64,000 bases of DNA from positions 62,001 to 126,000 of the forward strand of contig CASEKE010000035.1 in NCBI GenBank assembly GCA_949288415.1. The letters run 5' to 3'. This DNA is from an uncultured Spirochaetales bacterium. GTDB taxonomy: Bacteria > Spirochaetota > Spirochaetia > Sphaerochaetales > Sphaerochaetaceae. This document shows, one piece after another, positions 1 to 8,469 of this stretch (positions are counted from its first letter, which is position 1; each line of letters opens with the position of its first letter). The notes under the pieces were generated by a model. The model made no database searches, was not told where the DNA came from, and was given only the letters and a program-made list of their open reading frames with translations. Both the position numbers and the translations under genes were made by a program.

Positions 1-1047
1 CCTGGCTGCATCCTTCTGAATTACTCGAATCCGAACGCAATGGCCACATGGGCATGCAATAAGTACGGAAAGGTCCGTACGATCGGACTGTGCCATGGGG
101 AAATCCATGGAGAGAGGCAGATCGCGGAAGTCTTGGGAATCCCCAGAGAAGAACTTGACGTCACGTGTGCCGGCATAAACCACCAGACGTGGTACATCTC
201 GATCAAGCACAACGGAGTCGAGCTTCGCGATATGCTTCTCGAGGCGTTCGAAAATCATCCGCGGTACAGCGGGGAGGAGAAGGTCAGGATAGACATGCTC
301 AGGCGCTTCGGCTACTACTCGACTGAATCGAATGGGCACCTTTCCGAATATCTTGCATGGTACAGGAAGAGAAAGGACGAAATCGGAAAGTGGATCGATC
401 TCGGGTCGTGGATCAACGGGGAGACCGGAGGCTATCTGAGGTACACGAGGGAGGAGAGAAAATACTTCGACAAGGATTTCGAGAAGATCTCCAAAGAGAC
501 TCCGAGGAAGTACGACGGATCCATGCGAAGCAGCGAACATTGCTCATACATCATGGAATCCCTCGAGACCGGGAAAAAATATCGTGGCCACTTCAATGTG
601 ATGAACGAGGGATGTATAACCAATCTTCCTTATGAATGCGTCGTCGAGGTTCCTTGCTATGTGGACGGAAACGGGATTGCGGTCCCGAAGTTGGGTGAGC
701 TTCCCCTAGGATGTGCCGCCGTATGCTCGCAGTCCATATGGGTACAGCGTCTTGCCGTTGAGGCAGCCGTATCCGGGGACGACACACTTCTCAGACAGGC
801 ATGCCTGATGGATCCTCTTACTGGTGCCGTATGCAATCCTCCGGAGGTCTGGCAGATGGTGGACGAGATGCTTGTCGCTGAGGCCGAGTGGCTTCCGCAG
901 TACGGGAAGGCGATAGAGGAGGCAAAAAGAAGACTTGCCGCAGGAAAGTCGATACCGACCGATAGCTCATACAAAGGCATTAGGACAAAGGAGAAGAGCG
1001 TAGAGGAGTTGGAGGCCGCCAAGAACGAGGAGCTCGTAGCTCGATAG
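1..1047 (+). CDS. GH4 family alpha-glycosidase, 5'-truncated by the window edge
   Basis: Family GH4 enzymes hydrolyse alpha-glycosides by an NAD+- and divalent-metal-dependent oxidation/elimination mechanism. The reading frame is open from base 1, so the N-terminal NAD-binding fold lies outside the window. The visible part begins with NYSNPNAMATW, the conserved GH4 Asn-Pro-Met-type segment, followed by GLCHGE with the metal-ligand Cys and the family-defining CHx motif, then CAGINHQTWY with the second metal-ligand His. In GH4 the residues after Cys-His track substrate: from memory CHS is typical of alpha-galactosidases, CHEV of alpha-galacturonidases and CHG of alpha-glucuronidases, so CHGE leans toward the uronide group. 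A MerR gene follows 204 bases later on the same strand. The GH4 assignment is firm; the substrate is not settled. Confidence 0.85.
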   Translation, partial: PGCILLNYSNPNAMATWACNKYGKVRTIGLCHGEIHGERQIAEVLGIPREELDVTCAGINHQTWYISIKHNGVELRDMLLEAFENHPRYSGEEKVRIDMLRRFGYYSTESNGHLSEYLAWYRKRKDEIGKWIDLGSWINGETGGYLRYTREERKYFDKDFEKISKETPRKYDGSMRSSEHCSYIMESLETGKKYRGHFNVMNEGCITNLPYECVVEVPCYVDGNGIAVPKLGELPLGCAAVCSQSIWVQRLAVEAAVSGDDTLLRQACLMDPLTGAVCNPPEVWQMVDEMLVAEAEWLPQYGKAIEEAKRRLAAGKSIPTDSSYKGIRTKEKSVEELEAAKNEELVAR

Positions 1048-1239
1048 CTGGTTGGGCATCATTTTCGATTGGCGGCAGATGGACAAGGATGGGGATATGT
1101 GCAGGATTTCTTGCCAAGCCCCTGTCCTTTCCGTCCCACGCACGATACTGCGGAAATTCCAGGCGGCATCTTCGATCCGATTCGGCCCGGTTACGGATTC
1201 GAACATTTTCCAGCTATTTTGCTTTTGCCTGATCTCTGA

Positions 1240-1245
1240 TATCCT
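1240..1245 (+). promoter_or_regulatory. -10-like box immediately before the MerR gene
   Basis: TATCCT ends six bases before the ATG at 1252 and no Shine-Dalgarno sequence is present. No good -35 box is seen 16-18 bases upstream. It is listed because the same spacing recurs at many genes in this window, which suggests a leaderless transcript. Confidence 0.4.
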
Positions 1246-1251
1246 TTTCAC

Positions 1252-1710
1252 ATGAGACGCTACAGAATAGGCGAGGTCGCCGACATGCTCGGCCTTACAG
1301 TCCGCACCGTCAGGTACTACGAGGAGGAAGGCCTGATAAAGATCGGTCGTACCGCCTCCAGACAGAGATGGTATACCGACGAGGATATTCTCTACATACG
1401 CAGGATACTGGAACTCAAAAACCTGGGATTCTCTCTTGACGAGATCGGGGGCATCATAAGGCTGAAGGACGAGGACGAGAGCGGCAACAAACGCCGACTT
1501 GAGCTCCTGAGACGCTACAGGGCGAAGCTTTCCGAGAGTATAGAAAGAAAAAGGAAGCTCGAGGAGCATATCTCCGAGCTCGAATGGCATGTCAGACAGC
1601 TGGAAGGAGCCGAAGGGCATTTCCAGACATGTCCTGGCGAAAGCTGTCGCGACTGCCTATACAAGGAGCGGTGCAGTTTCTATCTGCCCGGTGAGGGCGA
1701 CGAGTCTTGA
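1252..1710 (+). CDS. MerR family transcriptional regulator
   Basis: This is a 152-residue MerR-type DNA-binding regulator. The first 70 residues match the winged-helix MerR domain (RIGEVADMLGLTVRTVRYYEEEGL, shown in parts: RIGEVADMLGL, then TVRTVRYYEEEGLI), including the Arg-Tyr-Tyr-Glu turn. A dimerisation helix rich in Arg, Lys and Glu follows (about 80-125). The C-terminus carries four cysteines (CPGESCRDCLYKERC), a possible metal- or thiol-sensing cluster. The last 54 bases overlap the convergent sugar-phosphate-isomerase-like gene. Position between a GH4 glycosidase and a sugar ABC operon suggests control of sugar uptake, but the effector is unknown. Confidence 0.85.
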   Translation: MRRYRIGEVADMLGLTVRTVRYYEEEGLIKIGRTASRQRWYTDEDILYIRRILELKNLGFSLDEIGGIIRLKDEDESGNKRRLELLRRYRAKLSESIERKRKLEEHISELEWHVRQLEGAEGHFQTCPGESCRDCLYKERCSFYLPGEGDES

Positions 1711-2499
1711 GTGTAGACTCATTGCCTCGTCGATGATCGCATCCTGTTCCGCAATCGGCCTTGTCCTGGAAAAGAACATCGCTTCGTAGTTGATGAAGCC
1801 GGAGTAGCTCGCCGCGAATGCCTTCATCGCGCTTTGCCAGTCGATGTTTCCGTAGAAAGGCAGCAGATGCTGGTCCCGTGTTCCGTCGTTGTCGTGTATG
1901 TGGGTACCTATCATGAGACTGCCATATGCAGATATCTCTTCCTCAATGTCGAGACCGAGGACATGGGCGTGCCCGATGTCGAAGCATATTCCCATGCGGG
2001 AACCGAATGCCGACTGTATCTCCAGAAGTTCGTCCGACCGCGATATCTCGTTTTCAGTCTCCATGTTCTCGAGAGCTATCCTGATGTCGACTCTTGATGA
2101 TGATAAGATCCTGTCGAAGTACTCGATGTTGTCTTTTATGTCCTTTCCTTCCGGATGGATCACGATATGGGGGACTCCAAGGCGCGATGCGAACTCCATG
2201 CTCCGCAGAACAAGCGGGAGGCACTCTTCCCGGTCCAGCAGCCCGGGGACGGGATAAGGGGCATGAGCCTGAATGAATTCCAGTCCATACTCGTTCTTCT
2301 CATCCTCGAGCAGATCGATGTATTTTTCGGCTTCAGGAGTGTTCAAAGTGCTTTCTCGGTTCAGCATCTCGCAGAAATTGAGGTCGAGATGCCTGAAACC
2401 ATGCCGCGCATAGAGCGGAATGAGAGAAGGCATCTCGCGTCGGATGCCCTCCCTGTTGAACACTACAAGGTTGGTGTTCGTCGCAGGCTCAGACCTCAT
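1657..2499 (-). CDS. Sugar phosphate isomerase/epimerase family TIM-barrel protein
   Basis: This 280-residue protein belongs to the AP-endonuclease-2-like TIM-barrel superfamily, which includes xylose-isomerase-like epimerases and isomerases. Barrel signatures seen are HLDLNF, QAHAPYPVPG, HIVIHPEGKD, IALENMETE, GICFDIGHAHV and THIHDNDGTRDQHLLPFYGNIDW, i.e. the repeated His/Glu/Asp metal-ligand strands of the family. It is the last gene of the leftward ABC operon and its start overlaps the binding-protein stop by 11 bases, so translation is probably coupled. It presumably acts on the sugar imported by that transporter or a derivative of it; the reaction cannot be named from sequence. Its 3' end overlaps the MerR gene by 54 bases tail to tail. 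Confidence 0.8.
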   Translation of the reverse strand: MRSEPATNTNLVVFNREGIRREMPSLIPLYARHGFRHLDLNFCEMLNRESTLNTPEAEKYIDLLEDEKNEYGLEFIQAHAPYPVPGLLDREECLPLVLRSMEFASRLGVPHIVIHPEGKDIKDNIEYFDRILSSSRVDIRIALENMETENEISRSDELLEIQSAFGSRMGICFDIGHAHVLGLDIEEEISAYGSLMIGTHIHDNDGTRDQHLLPFYGNIDWQSAMKAFAASYSGFINYEAMFFSRTRPIAEQDAIIDEAMSLHSRLVALTGQIETAPLLV

Positions 2500-3748
2500 A
2501 GTCCCTCAGACTTTCCTCGATCATGTTCTTCATGGTCGTTAACGCATCTTCTGCGGACAGGCCGTTTTCAAGGGTGTCCTTTATCGTGCTCTGGAATGAA
2601 TAGTAGACCTGATAGGCCGACGGAATCCATAGCCCCGTGACGTTCTCGCTGGAAGATACTGCCTGGTCTATGGCAACGGAGAACAGAGGATTTTCTTCCG
2701 TGAACTCCTTCCAGCCTTCGCTTCCGATCGCTTCGAGACTTATTGGCATGTAGCCTGTATGCTCAGCCCAGTAGAGCTGTGCATCCGCTCCTATGAAGTA
2801 GCTTATGGCCTCTTTCACTTCCTCTGCGTCGGAGAAGGCCACCAGGCATCCTCCGCCTACGTTGGATCCTCCTGTTGCTTCCTCATCGATTCCGAACACT
2901 GGAGCTACCGCGACCTCGAATCTGTCTCCGACGTTCTGGAGCACCGTGGTGAGGTTCGAGGAAGAGGCCAGCATGCTTGCAGTCCTTCCTGCGCAGAACG
3001 CATCGCTGACGCCGCTAGTAAGGTTTTCCAGTGCGCCTGTATCGTATAGAGCCTTCCACTTGTCCAGGAATGCCACGAAAGATCCGTTGTCGTCGAACAG
3101 CACTTCCGTCGATACTCCGTCGTGTCCGTTTCTTCTGTCTGTCAGGAACGATCCTCCCTGCCAAGCTCCGAGAAAAGTGCAGAGCTCATAGGTAGTAGGG
3201 ACTCCGGAGAAAGCCGGAACGCCGTTGGCCTCTTTTATCTTTGCTGCTTCAGCGATGAATTCGTCAAGCGTACCCGGTACCGTGGCTCCCGCCTTGTCGA
3301 ACATGGTCTTGTTGTAGTAGAAGAGCAGACTGGATGAGTTGAACGGAACTCCGATATGCCCGTTCATGCTGTCATAGGCCGCATATGCTACTGGAAGGAT
3401 GTCAGATGTGTCGATTCCGAGATCTTCGATGTGGACGACACTGTCGCTGTAAAGCATGTCCAGCCCCGCAGTCGCATCGAGCTGAGCTATGTCCGGAAGT
3501 TCCTGACCCGCCATTTCCGCTGCCTTTATCTTCGTCAGGACGTCGTTTGCAGCTCCCTGGTAGATGGCGTTTATCTTTACGCTGTGACTGTCGTTCCATT
3601 CGTCGACGAGGTGTTGGAACGCCTCTCCGAGAATACCGCTGTTGGAATGCCATATGACGATTTCGTCACTTTCTTCCTTCGCACCGGATGAAAAGATCGC
3701 CGATGTCGATGCCATCAGCACAATCAGCAAGATGAGTACCTTTCTCAT
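2489..3748 (-). CDS. Sugar ABC transporter substrate-binding protein
   Basis: This is a 419-residue family 1 extracellular solute-binding protein, the periplasmic sugar receptor for the two permeases encoded just upstream. A signal peptide is evident (MRKVLILLIVLMASTSAIFSS), followed by GAKEES, a spirochaete-type processed end without a lipobox cysteine. Family features include EIVIWHSNSG near the N-terminus, NDVLTKIKAAEMAGQELPDI, and VGGGCLVAFSD in the C-terminal lobe. A purine-rich AAGGGGG precedes the ATG. The gene sits 13 bases after the second permease. No ATPase gene is in the operon, so a shared MsmK/UgpC-type ATPase elsewhere in the genome is likely. Confidence 0.9.
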   Translation of the reverse strand: MRKVLILLIVLMASTSAIFSSGAKEESDEIVIWHSNSGILGEAFQHLVDEWNDSHSVKINAIYQGAANDVLTKIKAAEMAGQELPDIAQLDATAGLDMLYSDSVVHIEDLGIDTSDILPVAYAAYDSMNGHIGVPFNSSSLLFYYNKTMFDKAGATVPGTLDEFIAEAAKIKEANGVPAFSGVPTTYELCTFLGAWQGGSFLTDRRNGHDGVSTEVLFDDNGSFVAFLDKWKALYDTGALENLTSGVSDAFCAGRTASMLASSSNLTTVLQNVGDRFEVAVAPVFGIDEEATGGSNVGGGCLVAFSDAEEVKEAISYFIGADAQLYWAEHTGYMPISLEAIGSEGWKEFTEENPLFSVAIDQAVSSSENVTGLWIPSAYQVYYSFQSTIKDTLENGLSAEDALTTMKNMIEESLRDYEV

Positions 3749-3761
3749 GTCTGTGCCCCCT

Positions 3762-4559
3762 TCAATAGTTGAGCCCTTCCGTAAGGGCTTTTATCATCAC
3801 CTTGCGAGCAAGGATCACGATCAGTATGAACGGGACGAGCGTGACTACGAGCGCTGCGAAAAGTCCCGATTTATCTCCGCTTTCGGCAAAGCCCAGCAGG
3901 CTGATGCCGATCTGTATGGTCCTCATCTGCGGTTTGTTCGTCACTACAAGCGGCCAGAGATATGCGTTGTAGGTTCCGATGAACGATTGGATGAGTATGG
4001 TGATTATCACGCTTTTGACCAGAGGCGCTATGATGTGGAGCATTATCTGGCGATCGCCTGCGCCATCGAGTAGCGCGGCTTCGTACGGGTCGCGTGATAG
4101 AGCCTTCATTGCAGTAAGTAGCATAAGCATCTGCATGGCCGAGAAGAGCCCGGGTGCAATTATTCCCAGATATGTATCCCCGAGACCGGCCTTCACGACC
4201 GTCATGTAGTTCTCGAACAGAAGCGCATCCTGCGGTATGAACGCCGAAAGCGACAGGATGAAAAGCAGGGTGCTTTTTCCCTTGAACGACAGAAATACGA
4301 ATGCATATGCCGCAAGAAACGACGTAACGACTCTAGAAAGCGCACAGAGCGTCGCTGTGACGATGCTGTTGAACGTGTATCTTGCGAATTCCGGCATGGC
4401 TAGGACCTTGACATATCCGGAGATGTCCGGCGATGAAGGAAGGAATCTGGCAGGGGTATCGTAGAAATCGGTACGCTGGAAGAACGAGAGCGAGAGCGCA
4501 TAGCAGAGAGGAAACAGCACAAGTATGGCAAGCACGACGGCGACTATACGCTTAAACAT
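3762..4559 (-). CDS. Carbohydrate ABC transporter permease, MalG type
   Basis: A 265-residue inner-membrane permease of the binding-protein-dependent CUT1 family. Six hydrophobic segments are visible, starting with IVAVVLAILVLFPLCYALSL. The EAA loop that contacts the ATPase reads EAALLDGAGDRQIMLHIIAPL, given here as EAALLDGAGDRQ plus IMLHIIAPL, with the invariant Gly. It starts at ATG 4559 behind AGGAGGG and overlaps the upstream permease by 8 bases, so the two half-channels are translationally coupled. Length is normal for MalG-type subunits. The solute is inferred to be an oligosaccharide from the CUT1 family and neighbouring glycosidase. Confidence 0.92.
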   Translation of the reverse strand: MFKRIVAVVLAILVLFPLCYALSLSFFQRTDFYDTPARFLPSSPDISGYVKVLAMPEFARYTFNSIVTATLCALSRVVTSFLAAYAFVFLSFKGKSTLLFILSLSAFIPQDALLFENYMTVVKAGLGDTYLGIIAPGLFSAMQMLMLLTAMKALSRDPYEAALLDGAGDRQIMLHIIAPLVKSVIITILIQSFIGTYNAYLWPLVVTNKPQMRTIQIGISLLGFAESGDKSGLFAALVVTLVPFILIVILARKVMIKALTEGLNY

Positions 4560-5409
4560 AGTCCCTCCTTCTCTGCAGCAGATAGTAGATGAACACGATG
4601 AATGCCGAGATTGTCACCATGATGGTGGATATCGCCGCTCCTGCAGCCCTGTTGGAACTTTTGAACACTTCCAGATAGTAGTAGTACATGACGCTTTCGG
4701 TGCTCCTGTACGGGCCACCTTCTGTCAATGTCATTATCGGTGCCGAGATCAGCAGTGCGTCCTTGAGCGCGATGAACGCTGTCATCAGTATCGTCGGGAC
4801 GATCTGCGGAAGCTCGATGAGAAAATACCTCTGTGCTTCGTTTGCGCCGTCTATGAGACTTGCCTCGATGATGTTCCTCTCTATCTTCCTGAAAGCTGAA
4901 AGAAGAAGTATGTGATCGAGTGCGAAGTCCAGGAAAAGCGATAGGAACACTATCGCCCATAGTGCGGATGAAGGGGTGTTCAGCCAGGAGATGTCGAGGC
5001 CGGATATCCTGTTGGCGATGCTGGCCTTTCCGTTGAATATCTCCTTGAAAATCAGCGACGAGAACGACAGCGAGCAGGCCAGAGGAAGAATGTAGATGCT
5101 ACCAATCACGGCGGAGAACTTCGTCTTGCGACGGATTACCGATGCAGAGAGAAGCGTCAGGAATGTGTTGAGAGGAAGGAAGATCGCGACGAAGGTGAGC
5201 GTATGCCTTATCGAGGCGACGAATGCTTCGTTGGTGAGCAGCTTGCGATAGTTGGAGAGGAATACGAAATTCTTCAGCTCGCCACGACTGTCGATAGAGA
5301 AGAACGAGTAGACAAGGCTTTTGAAGAATGGCATGTACACGAAAAGGGAAACCAGCAGAAGTGCCGGAAGAATGTAAAGATATCCTCTCTTGTCCTTTAT
5401 CCTCTTCAT
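4552..5409 (-). CDS. Carbohydrate ABC transporter permease, MalF/UgpA type
   Basis: This is the partner CUT1 permease, 285 residues from the ATG at 5409 (MKRIKDKRGYLYILPALLLV). Six membrane segments are visible and the EAA loop reads EASLIDGANEAQRYFLIELPQ. There is another ATG two codons earlier (5415). I chose 5409 because a TTGAAT-17 bp-TACATT promoter places the expected start point at that ATG and neither ATG has a Shine-Dalgarno sequence. It is the first gene of a four-gene operon (permease, permease, binding protein, TIM barrel). An exact 7-bp inverted repeat lies just upstream of the promoter. Confidence 0.9.
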   Translation of the reverse strand: MKRIKDKRGYLYILPALLLVSLFVYMPFFKSLVYSFFSIDSRGELKNFVFLSNYRKLLTNEAFVASIRHTLTFVAIFLPLNTFLTLLSASVIRRKTKFSAVIGSIYILPLACSLSFSSLIFKEIFNGKASIANRISGLDISWLNTPSSALWAIVFLSLFLDFALDHILLLSAFRKIERNIIEASLIDGANEAQRYFLIELPQIVPTILMTAFIALKDALLISAPIMTLTEGGPYRSTESVMYYYYLEVFKSSNRAAGAAISTIMVTISAFIVFIYYLLQRRRDYV

Positions 5410-5416
5410 AGCCATG

Positions 5417-5445
5417 AATGTAATACTATCGCAATGATTATTCAA
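5417..5445 (-). promoter_or_regulatory. Promoter of the sugar ABC operon (apparently leaderless)
   Basis: On the minus strand TTGAAT (5440-5445) and TACATT (5417-5422) are separated by 17 bases. The -10 box ends seven bases before the ATG at 5409, so the predicted transcript would begin at or next to the start codon. Confidence 0.5.
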
Positions 5446-5461
5446 CAGATTGTACGGATAA

Positions 5462-5480
5462 TTTCTTGCAATACAAGAAA
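5462..5480. promoter_or_regulatory. Inverted repeat, candidate operator of the sugar ABC operon
   Basis: TTTCTTG-CAATA-CAAGAAA is an exact 7-bp inverted repeat with a 5-base spacer, about 17 bases upstream of the predicted -35 box. That position suits an activator. The cognate regulator is not identified; the nearby MerR protein is one candidate. Confidence 0.5.
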
Positions 5481-5555
5481 CTATCTGACGAATATAAATA
5501 TTACGTAAGATTTTTCAACGTAAGGAATATCGTGCTAACTCGCTATGCATGAACG

Positions 5556-5580
5556 AAAAAAGGGGAGACCCGCGCCTCCC
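5556..5580 (-). terminator. Rho-independent terminator downstream of trkH
   Basis: Read on the minus strand, GGGAG and CTCCC flank a short loop and are followed by CTTTTTT. It lies just past the trkH stop at 5603. Confidence 0.75.
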
Positions 5581-5602
5581 GATGTACCTTTTGGTCCGGA
5601 TG

Positions 5603-7054
5603 CTATCTCGTCCAGAATTTCTTCGAGAAAAGCGAATATACTGTAAACAGCTCGAGTCGTCCTACCAGCATCAGGAACGAGAATACCCATAGGTAGAAAG
5701 AGCTGAACTGGTCGAAGCATGCAGTTGTTCCGATGGTTCCGATTCCGATTCCTATGTTTCCGAGGCATAGAAGGACTCCTGTGAAGCAGGTGAGGAAGTC
5801 CTTTCCGCTCAGGCTTATCACAAGGGTCCCGATGAGAGCCGTGGTGATGTACAGGCCTACGAATCCGGCTATCTGCAATGCCGTCTCCTCGCTGATCAGA
5901 TCGTCCCCTATGCGTATCTTCGTGACTGCGTTCGGGTGCGCTCTCTTCGTCATCGCGTTGTAGGCGAGCTTCATCATCGTCTTGACCCTGATGACCTTGA
6001 TGCCGCCTCCGGCGGATCCTGCGCATCCTCCGACGAACATCAGGAAGAAAAGGACCATCTGCGAGAACAGCGGCCAGGTGGAGTAGTTGGTCGACGAGAA
6101 TCCGGTCGTGGTTATGAACGATATCACCTGGAAGAAGGCAAGACGCAATGAGTCGTAGATTCCGGATATCCCGCTCATGAACAGATTCGCTGCGACAAGA
6201 AGGCTGGTGATCATGACTATCTGGAAGTAGAGCTTGAATTCTCCGTCCCGGACGACTCTCTTGACCTTGCCTTGGAGAAGCTTGAAGTATAGTGCGAAGT
6301 TGGCGCCTGCAAGGAACATGAATATTGTGCAGACCCATTCGACGTAATCGGAATAATATCCTGCTATGGACAGGTTCTTGGGTACGAAACCTGCGGCCCC
6401 AAGAGTGCCGAACGTCACTGTGGTGGCATCGAACCAGTTGAGTCCCCCAAGCATCAGCAATATCGTCTGCATCACCGAGATGGCAAGATATATTCCCCAG
6501 AGGGCCATCGCAGTTCCTTGGATTTGGGGCGTAAGCTTGTCCTTTGTAGGGCCGACGGATTCGGCTCCTACGAGGGCCGTTCCCTTGACGCCGAACGCGG
6601 GGAGGATAGCCACGAACAGGACGACGATTCCCATTCCGCCGAGCCAGTTCGTCATGTTCCTCCAGAAAAGGATGGACATTGTCTGGCTTTCTATGTCGGG
6701 TATGCACGTCGCTCCTGTCGTAGTGAATCCGCTCATTATCTCGAAGAATGCCAGAGGATACGTCGGAACCGTCCGGGTAAGGTAGAGCGGCATGGCCCCG
6801 AAGATCGTCGCGACGATCCAGGTGAACGTTACGAACACGTAGCTGTCCTTGATGGACAGTTCCAGGGCCTTTATGTGCCTGGTGGAGAGTATGATCAGGA
6901 GCGAGAACGCAAGAATTCCTGCTTCCGTTATCAGAAATGCCTTGAAGCTCTCCATCTCCCCGTGAGTGAATGCTATCAGCGTCGGGATCAGGATCAGCGC
7001 TCCTATGAAAAGAGTTATGTATGCAAGCAGCTTCGCAACCGATCGTATGTTCAC
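5603..7054 (-). CDS. trkH: TrkH family potassium uptake protein
   Basis: This 483-residue integral membrane protein is the K+-conducting subunit of the Trk/Ktr system. Four pore-loop repeats carry the selectivity-type Gly segments: SGFTTTGATC, GTLGAAGFVP, ITTTGFSS and LLCLGNIGIG. Two N-terminal hydrophobic hairpins precede the channel domain. GTG at 7054 overlaps the TGA of trkA by 4 bases (GTGA), which fixes the start and shows coupling. The gating subunit TrkA is encoded immediately upstream. A terminator follows the gene. Confidence 0.95.
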   Translation of the reverse strand: MNIRSVAKLLAYITLFIGALILIPTLIAFTHGEMESFKAFLITEAGILAFSLLIILSTRHIKALELSIKDSYVFVTFTWIVATIFGAMPLYLTRTVPTYPLAFFEIMSGFTTTGATCIPDIESQTMSILFWRNMTNWLGGMGIVVLFVAILPAFGVKGTALVGAESVGPTKDKLTPQIQGTAMALWGIYLAISVMQTILLMLGGLNWFDATTVTFGTLGAAGFVPKNLSIAGYYSDYVEWVCTIFMFLAGANFALYFKLLQGKVKRVVRDGEFKLYFQIVMITSLLVAANLFMSGISGIYDSLRLAFFQVISFITTTGFSSTNYSTWPLFSQMVLFFLMFVGGCAGSAGGGIKVIRVKTMMKLAYNAMTKRAHPNAVTKIRIGDDLISEETALQIAGFVGLYITTALIGTLVISLSGKDFLTCFTGVLLCLGNIGIGIGTIGTTACFDQFSSFYLWVFSFLMLVGRLELFTVYSLFSKKFWTR

Positions 7055-8406
7055 GAGAAGAACTCCTGCACGAAATTGTGCTCCTCGTGATGTACCGCTA
7101 CAATAACCGTGTCGCCGATTTCGAATTCGTACATTCCGCCAGGTATGAAATTCTCTCCGTTCTGCCTCTGGACGCCGGCGATGATGGCCTTTCCTCTCAT
7201 ATCCACGTCCTTGAGAGCCTTTCCAAGATGCTTGAAGTTTTCGTTTATGAGGTATTCATATACTTCTATGTCTCCGTCGAACAGCGAATGCAGCGTTTCG
7301 ATGGATCCTCCGCGTATGTACTTCATCAGCGCATCTACCGTTGCGTTTGTCGTGCTTATCGTCGCATCGATGTCCAGATGGTCGGCAAGCTGCAGATAGT
7401 TGTTGTTGGTCTTGATGAGCGATATGACGCGCTTCGCTCCAAGGCTTTTCGCATAGAGGCTCGTGATTATGTTCAGCTCGTCGTTTTCGGTGACTGCGAT
7501 CACCAGATCGGCTTTGTAAAGCTTTTCGTCCTCCCAGAGCGTCTCATCCGTTACGCTGCCCTGAAGCACCAAAATGTCCCTGAAAAGTTCGCAGAACTCC
7601 TGGCATTGTACCTCGTCCTTGTCCACGAGTATCACCTTCTTCTTTTCCTGCGGAGTGAACAGGTTGAGGAGATAGCGTGAAATCCTCGTCGCACCGATGA
7701 TGAGTATCCTGTTGATCTTTCCTGTGTCCAGGGTTCCTCTTAGTTCCTCGAAGAGAGTCTTTGATTCCTCTTCGTCGACTATGATTGCCATCTCGTCGCC
7801 GGCATTTATCTCGGTAGGACCTGACGGGACGAAGGCTTTTCCTCTTCTCTTGATACCTGTGACGACATATTGTCCCGGGACCTTCTTCTTCAGGTCTATG
7901 AGCTTTATATTGGAGAATTTGGATCCCTTCTGTATCTTTGTCGTGAACAGTACGAAGTGCGAATCGGGGAACGTTATCACATCTTTGTAGAGACCGCTTC
8001 GGATTACTCCGAGAATCCTGTGCGCGGCTTCCTGGTCAGGATTGACGATGTGAGAGATTCCGAGCATGGGTTTGCTCATGCCGTCGCCTAGGTAGCTTAT
8101 GGAACGTATCGCGGCGATCGTGGTCTCCGCGTTCTTGAACTGGCTTGCTATGATTCCGCAGGATACCAGATTCACTTCGTCGTTGTCCGTTACCGCGATT
8201 ACAGCATCGGCCTCTGCCGCTCCGGCTTCGATGAGCTTGTCGACATCGGTGGCGCTTCCGCATACGGCCATGCAGTCGAGCTTCTGTACTGCCGACTGGC
8301 ATCTTGATGAATTGCTGTCGAGGAATGTGACGTTCTTGTCTTCTTCGATGAGATGCTTGGCGAGCCTGAGTCCCCTTCGTCCGGCACCTATTATCAGTAC
8401 GTTCAT
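7051..8406 (-). CDS. trkA: Trk system potassium transporter, NAD-binding gating subunit TrkA
   Basis: A 451-residue cytoplasmic regulator with the standard TrkA layout of two RCK units: RCK-N 1 with the Rossmann motif IIGAGRRGLRLAKHL, RCK-C 1, RCK-N 2 (ILIIGATRISRYLLNLF) and RCK-C 2. It binds NAD(H) or nucleotides and gates TrkH. The duplicated form of about 450 residues is typical of TrkA rather than the half-size KtrA. It has its own promoter directly before the ATG and no Shine-Dalgarno sequence, so the mRNA appears leaderless. trkH overlaps its end by 4 bases. Confidence 0.95.
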   Translation of the reverse strand: MNVLIIGAGRRGLRLAKHLIEEDKNVTFLDSNSSRCQSAVQKLDCMAVCGSATDVDKLIEAGAAEADAVIAVTDNDEVNLVSCGIIASQFKNAETTIAAIRSISYLGDGMSKPMLGISHIVNPDQEAAHRILGVIRSGLYKDVITFPDSHFVLFTTKIQKGSKFSNIKLIDLKKKVPGQYVVTGIKRRGKAFVPSGPTEINAGDEMAIIVDEEESKTLFEELRGTLDTGKINRILIIGATRISRYLLNLFTPQEKKKVILVDKDEVQCQEFCELFRDILVLQGSVTDETLWEDEKLYKADLVIAVTENDELNIITSLYAKSLGAKRVISLIKTNNNYLQLADHLDIDATISTTNATVDALMKYIRGGSIETLHSLFDGDIEVYEYLINENFKHLGKALKDVDMRGKAIIAGVQRQNGENFIPGGMYEFEIGDTVIVAVHHEEHNFVQEFFS

Positions 8407-8412
8407 GCGTCC

Positions 8413-8441
8413 ATTATACGGCCTGAAGCAAAAGAGGGCAA
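8413..8441 (-). promoter_or_regulatory. trkA promoter (apparently leaderless)
   Basis: Minus strand: TTGCCC (8436-8441), a 17-bp spacer and a perfect TATAAT (8413-8418), then only six bases (GGACGC) to the trkA ATG at 8406. There is no room for a leader. Confidence 0.7.
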
Positions 8442-8469
8442 CATTCGGAACCGGTCCGATGGACCATGT

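Noticed and set aside
1185..1200. GATTCGAAC resembling a tRNA T-loop
   Set aside because: The flanking bases cannot form a T stem, acceptor stem or anticodon arm on either strand.
967..1620. Minus-strand open frame across the GH4/MerR junction
   Set aside because: It overlaps two well-supported plus-strand genes, has no recognisable domain and no start signal.
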